Virus record (IMG/VR): IMGVR_UViG_3300046454_000739
Coordinates: 1-43,977 of that record
Length of the DNA stretch: 43,977 nt
Strand: one strand, 5' to 3'
From: a virus
Below the pieces are notes generated by a model that ran no database searches, was not told where the DNA came from, and was given only the letters and a program-made list of their open reading frames with translations. Positions within the stretch are counted from its first letter, which is position 1. The number at the start of each line of letters is the position of its first letter. Of this stretch, positions 39,667 through 43,977 are shown in pieces. The translations under genes were made by a program, and so were the position numbers.

Positions 39667-39689
39667 GACCCGCTCCGGCGGGTTTTTTA
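39667..39689 (+). terminator. Intrinsic terminator before the endolysin
   Basis: ACCCGC-TCCG-GCGGGT hairpin followed by TTTTT, 18 bases before the endolysin start. Confidence 0.85.
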
Positions 39690-39706
39690 TTGTCTGGAGA
39701 AAAGTG

Positions 39707-40129
39707 ATGACTGCAACCGAAAAAGAACGCGACATCCTCGCACGTACGCTGTGGGGCGAGGCTCGCGGCGAGGGAACGGCGGGCCAAGTGGCTGTGGCCT
39801 GGGCGATCCGCAACCGTGTGAATGACGGCAAGCCCAATTCGTGGTGGGGCGAGGGCTATGCCGGCGTGTGCCAGAAGCCGTACCAGTTCAGCTGCTGGAA
39901 CAAGACCGACCCGAACTATCAGTTCCTGATCGGCGTGAAGCAGATCCCGTTCCGCGAGCTGGCGCAATGCCGAATCGCTGCTGACCAGGTGATCGACGGC
40001 AAGGTGCCTGATCCAACCGGCGGCGCCACGCATTACTACGCAACCAGCATCAAGGCGCCGGCCTGGGCGGTGAAGGCGAAGCAGACCCTCAAGCTGGGTG
40101 GCCACGTCTTCTTCAAGGATGTGCCGTGA
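39707..40129 (+). CDS. Endolysin, SleB-type cell wall hydrolase
   Basis: 140 residues from the ATG at 39707 (GGAGAAAAGTG upstream). ILARTLWGEARGEGTAGQVA (10-29) holds the catalytic Glu of the SleB/ Hydrolase_2 family, with AWAIRNRVNDGKPNSWWGEG, AGVCQKPYQFSCWNKTDPNY and PTGGATHYYATSIKAPAWA, all family blocks. It cleaves peptidoglycan between sugar residues for lysis. No signal peptide, so it depends on the holin. It overlaps the Rz start (ATGATG region). Confidence 0.9.
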   Translation: MTATEKERDILARTLWGEARGEGTAGQVAVAWAIRNRVNDGKPNSWWGEGYAGVCQKPYQFSCWNKTDPNYQFLIGVKQIPFRELAQCRIAADQVIDGKVPDPTGGATHYYATSIKAPAWAVKAKQTLKLGGHVFFKDVP

Positions 40130-40635
40130 TGATTGTTCCGTGGAAAGCGGTGGGCGTGCTAGCGCTGGTGCTGATCGGCGCCGCCAGTGCCTGGCAGTTT
40201 CAGGACTGGCGCTACGAGCGGCAATTGGCAGAGCAGGCTCGGCTGCACGCCGACACCCTCAACCAAATGACCCTGGCGGCCGCCACGGCCCAGCAGGCTG
40301 AGCATGACAAGCGGCTGGCGCTCGAGCAGAGGCTGTCGGCCAGTGAGCAAACCCACTTCAGGAAAATGACTGATGCCCAACGTGACCAAGATCGCCTGCG
40401 CGATCGCCTTGCCACTTCTGATCTGCGGCTGTCAGTCCTCCTCGACGCAGCCGACGCTGCCAAAGGCTGCGGTATGCCAGCCACCACCAGCGCCGGCGGC
40501 GTGGATCATGCAGCCGTACGCGCCCGACTTGACCCGGCGCATGCTCAACGAATTATCGCCATCACCGACACCGGCGACCGGGGATTGATCGCGCTTCAGG
40601 CGTGCCAGGGATACTTGCGAGAAATTATTCGCTGA
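40129..40635 (+). CDS. Rz: Rz-like inner-membrane spanin (i-spanin)
   Basis: 168 residues with one N-terminal membrane span (GVLALVLIGAASAW, about 9-22) and a long periplasmic coil (LEQRLSASEQTHFRKMTDAQ, RDQDRLRDRLATSDLRLSVL) followed by the Rz end SAGGVDHAAVRARLDPAHAQ, RIIAITDTGDRGLIALQACQ. It pairs with Rz1 to fuse inner and outer membranes at the last step of lysis. The ATG at 40129 overlaps the endolysin stop. Confidence 0.87.
   Translation: MIVPWKAVGVLALVLIGAASAWQFQDWRYERQLAEQARLHADTLNQMTLAAATAQQAEHDKRLALEQRLSASEQTHFRKMTDAQRDQDRLRDRLATSDLRLSVLLDAADAAKGCGMPATTSAGGVDHAAVRARLDPAHAQRIIAITDTGDRGLIALQACQGYLREIIR
40373..40588 (+). CDS. Rz1: Rz1-like outer-membrane lipoprotein spanin, nested in Rz
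   Basis: 71 residues in another frame wholly inside Rz. It has a lipoprotein signal (VTKIACAIALPLLICGC, lipobox with Cys20) and a short Pro-rich mature part (QPPPAPAAWIMQPYAPDL). Nested, Pro-rich lipoprotein within Rz is the hallmark of Rz1. The mature protein of 52 residues is usual. CAGGAAA precedes the ATG by a few bases. Confidence 0.85.
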   Translation: MPNVTKIACAIALPLLICGCQSSSTQPTLPKAAVCQPPPAPAAWIMQPYAPDLTRRMLNELSPSPTPATGD

Positions 40636-41308
40636 CAGGGCAGATCAGTTCGGGGCCTTGATTCCGGACGTTCCCCACGGCCCGATCAACCTTGTACCAC
40701 TCGAACACCTCTGTCGGTTCGCCCTGGTGCAGCACCATTTGCTCGGCGCGCTCTTTCGGTGTGGCCGGGCCCAGCCATTCCCGGGCCAACTCCGGCGACA
40801 ATGCCACCGGCCGCCGGTCGTGGATGTCGACCATTCCACCGGCACTGTCGGCGGTGATGATAACAAAGCCATCGTGTTCGCCGGGGTCGTGCTCCTCATT
40901 CGGATATTGGCCGATAGCAGCACACAAGATCGGCGATTGGTCTCGGTGCCTGATCAGGTAGGGCTGCTTCTTCGGCCCGCCTTCATCAACCCACTCGAAC
41001 CAGTTGTTGATCGCGACGATCGCCCGGTGGGGCCAGATTGCACGGAAGAACGGGCCGTGGGCGACTTTCTCTACTCGAGCATTGATCGGCGCGGCGCGAT
41101 CCTTGGCCCAGTGCGGGCGCCATCCCCAGCGGACCATGTCGGCGTGCAGGAACTGGCCTTCCTGGTGGAAGAGGGCGAGTTGGGCAGTCGGCGCGGCGTT
41201 GTACCGGTCGAAAGGCTGCTCCCCGGTCGAGTTGACCAGGGCGTTCGGCATGCTCAGCGCCGCCACGAAGTCGTGAATGCCGCTGTACTGAGAGAGTCGT
41301 CCGCACAT
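40625..41308 (-). CDS. SRAP-domain protein (YedK/HMCES-like)
   Basis: 227 residues. MCGRLSQ puts the catalytic Cys at position 2; later RYNAAPTAQLALF, VRWGWRPHWAK, INARVEKV, IVAINNWFEWVDEGGPKKQP and the final DIHDRRPVALSPE are all SRAP blocks, including the active-site Asn, Glu and His. The family links covalently to abasic sites in single-stranded DNA and shields them. Leftward, convergent with Rz, overlapping it by 11 bases; no LexA box is seen upstream. Common near the right end of Pseudomonas prophages. Confidence 0.92.
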   Translation of the reverse strand: MCGRLSQYSGIHDFVAALSMPNALVNSTGEQPFDRYNAAPTAQLALFHQEGQFLHADMVRWGWRPHWAKDRAAPINARVEKVAHGPFFRAIWPHRAIVAINNWFEWVDEGGPKKQPYLIRHRDQSPILCAAIGQYPNEEHDPGEHDGFVIITADSAGGMVDIHDRRPVALSPELAREWLGPATPKERAEQMVLHQGEPTEVFEWYKVDRAVGNVRNQGPELICPVSE

Positions 41309-41402
41309 TGCCAGTTCCTCGCGTGAGCTTTCAGCGTAGACCCGCTGGAGCTTACTTCGTCACAAAACCTTTTCTGGCTCGGCGGGTGGGCGGGGCTTGC
41401 AT

Positions 41403-41786
41403 TCAGGAGTTGTCCCGCTGATGGGGAAAGGAGGGCGCGTAGGGATTCTCGCCTTTAAGCGTTTTAACCTCTGTAGCCAGATGGGAGATGTGTTTGTCCT
41501 TCGCCATCAGTTCCCAGTTGCTTTTGATCTGGATGTCGCTAGCTCGCCGGTGAGCCTCGGCAGCTTCAGCCTTGGCTGCGGTCAGCTGTGATCGAAGAGT
41601 GTCGCACTCCTTGCTGATCTCGGTGTGCATCTCGACCATCTTGAATATTCGTTCCCTGGCTTGGCGCAGTTGCAGGTTCAGCTCCTCGAACTCATTTTCG
41701 TAGAGGGCGAGCTGGTGCCGGCAGGTTTCGAGCGGCGTCGGGCATCCGAGCCAGTCGTCGGTGTTTTCGATGTCGGAGGGATCCAC
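41403..41786 (-). CDS. SOS-controlled coiled-coil protein, unknown (127 aa)
   Basis: The start is a GTG at 41786 because AAGG precedes it and a LexA box lies just upstream (41806-41821); the frame stays open further but would run through the box. The protein is mostly coiled coil (CRHQLALYENEFEELNLQLR, EISKECDTLRSQLTAAKAEA, LMAKDKHISHLATEVKTLKG) with a short acidic N-terminus (DPSDIENTDDWLGC). No family recognised. Induction by DNA damage together with the prophage is the inference. Confidence 0.65.
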   Translation of the reverse strand: MDPSDIENTDDWLGCPTPLETCRHQLALYENEFEELNLQLRQARERIFKMVEMHTEISKECDTLRSQLTAAKAEAAEAHRRASDIQIKSNWELMAKDKHISHLATEVKTLKGENPYAPSFPHQRDNS

Positions 41787-41805
41787 GGAAGTGCCTTGCT
41801 TTGTG

Positions 41806-41821
41806 CTGTTTGGATATACAG
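41806..41821 (-). promoter_or_regulatory. LexA (SOS) box
   Basis: CTGTATATCCAAACAG on the minus strand, a perfect CTGT-N8-ACAG, 20 bases before the GTG at 41786. A second copy of the control seen at 3864. Confidence 0.82.
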
Positions 41822-41868
41822 TAATCGAGGCAGGGAAAGCGGGCGAGGGATATGCGACGAGCTGTAAT

Positions 41869-42467
41869 GAGCGGCTGCTTTCGGCCAAAAGCGGACATTC
41901 GTACCGCTAGTCAAATACACTGTCGCGACAATCGCATTCAAATTTGGTGCAAGTGTTCATCGGGAAAAAGGGAGGATTGATGAGTCTTGATCTGTGCTTG
42001 GAAGCTGATAGTACGCTCACAATTTTGACATTGAGCAATGCCCTTGAGAATGCTGGTGCTCGAAAAGTCGAGGTAACAGAAGATGGGCTATACGCTGAAT
42101 TTAGCTCAGGACTTAAATTACGTACCGATGACGCTTTCGGTGACCCCTCGATTTATGCTGAGAATACAATGGGTATCGACTTTCCTGTCGCTGTGCGTTG
42201 TACCATCAGAATTAAAGGGCCCGAACCAGAGGGAGAGTCGGCTATGGACGATTTGGAAAAAGTCGCCCAATCAATATCTCAGTCGTGTTCAGCCTTCTTT
42301 CTAGTTAGCTTTCAGTTCGAACAAACCATGTACTGGCGGGATGCGACAGGGTTACATCGTCCTTGAGGTCGGTGCCTGCGCGTCGTGCTACAGATATTTT
42401 TGAGTGGTGCTTTTCGGACAAAAGCGCCTTTAATTGATGGGCCGCAATTGGCCGAAAGCAGCCGCTC
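41869..42467. repeat. Perfect 20-bp inverted repeats flanking one gene
   Basis: GAGCGGCTGCTTTCGGCCAA at 41869-41888 and its exact reverse complement at 42448-42467 enclose 559 bases holding one gene (41980-42366). The sequence resembles a dispersed intergenic repeat seen in Pseudomonas (form close to CCGCTTTTGGCCGAWAGC); a diverged copy lies near 43474. It may be a repeat pair or the ends of a small cassette. Confidence 0.7.
41980..42366 (+). CDS. Hypothetical protein inside the inverted repeats (128 aa)
   Basis: ATG at 41980 with GGGAGG four bases upstream, preferred to an upstream in-frame ATG. The product is a soluble protein with DLCLEADSTLTILTLSNALE, EVTEDGLYAEFSSGLKLRTD, then VAVRCTIRIKGPEPEGESAM and a helical SFQFEQTMYWRD end. 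No membrane span or known motif. The flanking repeats may have moved it. Function unknown. Confidence 0.65.
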   Translation: MSLDLCLEADSTLTILTLSNALENAGARKVEVTEDGLYAEFSSGLKLRTDDAFGDPSIYAENTMGIDFPVAVRCTIRIKGPEPEGESAMDDLEKVAQSISQSCSAFFLVSFQFEQTMYWRDATGLHRP

Positions 42468-42488
42468 GAGAGGAGGTCGCTGGGATCA

Positions 42489-42686
42489 TTAACTCAGGGG
42501 CGTTCTTATCCGTTTTGGTGCCCCCCCCCACAGAGTTACTGAGGTGAAGATGACTACGACTGCAAATGAGTAGAGGCCATACCTTCCAACAAATTCGAGC
42601 CCCCACATGATCAACAGACCAAGTACGCAAAAGATGCACAGTATTTGGGTGCTGTAGACGATATCAGCAGTCGAAATAGTCTTCAT
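42489..42686 (-). CDS. Small two-span membrane protein with a G9 tract
   Basis: 65 residues, ATG at 42686 with GAGG seven bases upstream. Two hydrophobic spans (TQILCIFCVLGLLIMWGLEF and YSFAVVVIFTSVTLW) and a short basic tail. Nine consecutive G (minus strand, at 42521-42529) lie near the end of the frame, where slippage would change the C-terminus. No family recognised. Confidence 0.6.
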   Translation of the reverse strand: MKTISTADIVYSTQILCIFCVLGLLIMWGLEFVGRYGLYSFAVVVIFTSVTLWGGAPKRIRTPLS

Positions 42687-42795
42687 AATTCAACCTCGAA
42701 GACTCCTGGCCCTGCTCTTCGAAGCATAGCTGAGCAAGACCAGTGTCCTTCACCAAAAATCGAAGCCGCTCTTTTTTTCCGCCAGCTCACATCAC

Positions 42796-43356
42796 CTACT
42801 TCGGCATCAAAACTGTATCGACGACGTGTATGACGCCATTGGACTGCATGACATCGGCGATGGTGATGGCTGCTTTACCGCCTTTAGCGTCCTCCACCCA
42901 CAATTTGCCATCGTGAAGCCAGACAGTCAGAGGCTCGCCCTGAGCTGTGGTCAGTATGACCTTGCCACCATGCATTTTGGCGTCCCCCATCAGTTGCTTG
43001 GCGGTATGAGTACCAGGCACCACGTGGTAGGTGAGGATCTTGGTCAGATCTGCTTTATGCTCGGGCTTGACCAGCGTGTCGACTGTTCCGGCCGGCAACT
43101 TGGCAAAGGCCTCATTGGTAGGAGCGAAGACGGTGAACGGACCTTTGCTGTTGAGCGTATCGACCAGGCCGGCGGCTTTGACAGCCGCAATAAGCGTCGT
43201 ATGGTCTTTAGAGTTGACGGCATTCTCTACGATAGTTTTGTTTGGATACATGGCTGCCCCGCCAACCATCACGGTATCCGCAGCAAAGCTAAGGCCGGTG
43301 TTGAGGCATAGAAGGGTAAAGCAGGCAATCGCAAAGCGTTTGATGAGCGTGTGCAT
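42796..43356 (-). CDS. Exported FAS1 (fasciclin) domain protein
   Basis: 186 residues: a signal peptide (RFAIACFTLLCLNTGLSFAA), then one FAS1 domain with ENAVNSKDHTTLIAAVKAAG, LVDTLNSKGPFTVFAPTNEA-FAKLPAG and LTYHVVPGTHTAKQLMGDAK, ending GVIHVVDTVLMPK, all family signatures. FAS1 proteins are extracellular or periplasmic adhesion-type proteins common in Pseudomonas chromosomes. It looks like a host gene, so the prophage right boundary may lie left of it, unless it was carried in. Confidence 0.88.
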   Translation of the reverse strand: MHTLIKRFAIACFTLLCLNTGLSFAADTVMVGGAAMYPNKTIVENAVNSKDHTTLIAAVKAAGLVDTLNSKGPFTVFAPTNEAFAKLPAGTVDTLVKPEHKADLTKILTYHVVPGTHTAKQLMGDAKMHGGKVILTTAQGEPLTVWLHDGKLWVEDAKGGKAAITIADVMQSNGVIHVVDTVLMPK

Positions 43357-43473
43357 GATGCGTCTCCTGGACTATTCGACCCTTCGTATGAGGGGTGACA
43401 GATTTACGTAGGAGACTTCAAACTGGATGCACGTCTATAAAAAACTTTCAACCCAGTTTTGATAGGCGCCATT

Positions 43474-43499
43474 GAGCGGCAGCTTCTGGCCGATAGCTG
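43474..43499. repeat. Diverged copy of the repeat seen at 41869
   Basis: GAGCGGCAGCTTCTGGCCGA followed by TAGCTG matches most positions of the 20-base repeat at 41869-41888. It suggests a dispersed intergenic repeat family rather than a single event. Confidence 0.5.
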
Positions 43500-43709
43500 T
43501 CAGTCAGGTGTCATCAATACGGCCAGGGTCATCTTGATGAACTCCTCGTTCTTATCGATCGTCCAGAGTGCGCCGCGGATGTTCTCGGCGACATCGGCCG
43601 ATCCGCGCTGCTCAACCCAGTTGGACAGTTCCATTATGGCGGCCTCAAGGGCGAGCTGGTTTTCGTTGATCTTGAATAGCAGGGAAGGGAGCAGGTCGGA
43701 GTTGGGCAT
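43500..43709 (-). CDS. Small conserved Pseudomonas protein, unknown (69 aa)
   Basis: ATG at 43709, chosen for AAGGA seven bases upstream. The protein is helical and acidic: SDLLPSLLFKINENQLALEA, AIMELSNWVEQRGSADVAEN, IRGALWTIDKNEEFIKMTLA. I recall similar proteins in Pseudomonas genomes, often near prophages, without known function. It is the last gene before the tRNA-Ser. Confidence 0.65.
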   Translation of the reverse strand: MPNSDLLPSLLFKINENQLALEAAIMELSNWVEQRGSADVAENIRGALWTIDKNEEFIKMTLAVLMTPD

Positions 43710-43795
43710 TTTGGTTTCCTTGGCAGCCAAGGAATCAGCGTAGCACCGTGTTACATGAAGAGTGTTTTAACTATTGGCAGGACGCCGGAGAGGGG

Positions 43796-43832
43796 AAAGT
43801 TTTGTAACGCGTTGCAAAAAGTTTTGTAACGC
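43796..43832. repeat. Two 15-bp direct repeats, 22-base period, near the tRNA
   Basis: AAAGTTTTGTAACGC at 43796-43810 and again at 43818-43832. The first, extended, is a near-perfect dyad TTTTGTAACGCGTTGCAAAA. Position 80-110 bases from the tRNA 3' end would fit integrase arm sites or a promoter operator; not proven. Confidence 0.6.
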
Positions 43833-43868
43833 ATCGAAAAAAGCCGCTGGAAGTCCAAACCCCAGAAA

Positions 43869-43900
43869 CGACAAAGCCCTGAATAATCAGGGCTTTGTCG
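43869..43900. terminator. Strong bidirectional terminator after tRNA-Ser
   Basis: A perfect 14-base stem (CGACAAAGCCCTGA with its complement) around ATAA, between the tRNA-Ser 3' end and the repeats. Typical tRNA operon terminator. Confidence 0.88.
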
Positions 43901-43909
43901 TATCAGATA

Positions 43910-43977
43910 TGGCGGAGGCGATGGGATTCGAACTCATGGACCTGTTACAGTCGACGGTTTTCAAGACCGTTGCCTTA
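43910..43977 (-). tRNA. tRNA-Ser (UGA), 5' part cut by window
   Basis: On the minus strand the visible 3' part has an anticodon arm ACGGTC-TTGAAAACCGT with loop CTTGAAA, giving anticodon UGA, a variable arm, GTTCGAATCCC as T loop and acceptor ending GCCTCCG-CCA at 43912-43910. Long variable arm agrees with serine. tRNA-Ser genes are frequent phage integration sites; the 3' end points towards the prophage. Confidence 0.88.

Noticed and set aside
41384-41402. LexA box upstream of the SRAP gene
   Set aside because: No CTGT-N8-ACAG occurs between 41309 and 41402; only the 41806 site is found and it belongs to the neighbouring gene.

Overview
The window is most of a lambda-like (siphovirus) prophage in a Pseudomonas chromosome, probably of the P. 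fluorescens group. The case for Pseudomonas rests on a DUF1654 gene behind a perfect LexA box, GC-rich codon use, Pseudomonas-type prophage small genes and a tRNA-Ser with flanking genes at the right end. No integrase or excisionase is visible, so the left end of the prophage lies outside the window; the right boundary lies somewhere between about 41.4 kb and the tRNA-Ser at 43.9 kb.

Layout. 1-2.3 kb: leftward early recombination operon (YqaJ exonuclease, RecT/Bet, four small genes). 2.5-3.5 kb: two small genes on the opposite strand, a long-stem structured RNA element and one leftward gene. 3.68-6.65 kb: immunity region. Two operator clusters (OL with two sites, OR with three) share the core AACCGSCGGTT and overlap a leftward promoter PL (3785-3813) and a rightward promoter PR (6593-6621). 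Between them lie a LexA-controlled DUF1654 gene and a leftward operon of repressor, RelE/HigB-like toxin, Xre antitoxin and a DUF6941-type protein, in the place where lambda has rexAB. 6.65-12.4 kb: rightward early genes (a clear lambda Cro homologue, a CII/YdaT-position regulator, a KilAC antirepressor, an O-like initiator carrying an iteron array, a P-position protein, NinB, NinG and a Q-position protein).

12.5-40.6 kb is the late region: holin, a leftward secreted HExxH protein, a phage metallopeptidase, terminases, DUF4055 portal, head morphogenesis, scaffold, capsid, connectors and tail genes M, L, K, I and J, then tail fibres, acyltransferase, endolysin and nested Rz/Rz1. The tail module carries what looks like a deletion: the tail tube gene runs directly out of frame into a tape-measure gene that lacks its N-terminus, and no tail assembly chaperone gene is present. 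If real, the prophage cannot build a tail and is defective or helper-dependent. Cargo genes sit at three late positions: an AT-rich gene of unknown function and a lipoprotein between K and I, and an acyltransferase inserted beside a broken copy of the endolysin start.

40.6-43.98 kb: a SRAP-domain gene, a second LexA-box gene, a small gene flanked by a perfect 20-bp inverted repeat, a small membrane protein, a FAS1-domain exported protein, a small conserved gene, 22-bp-period direct repeats and a partial tRNA-Ser(UGA) with a strong terminator. All functional names come from reading protein sequence by eye; no database search was run.
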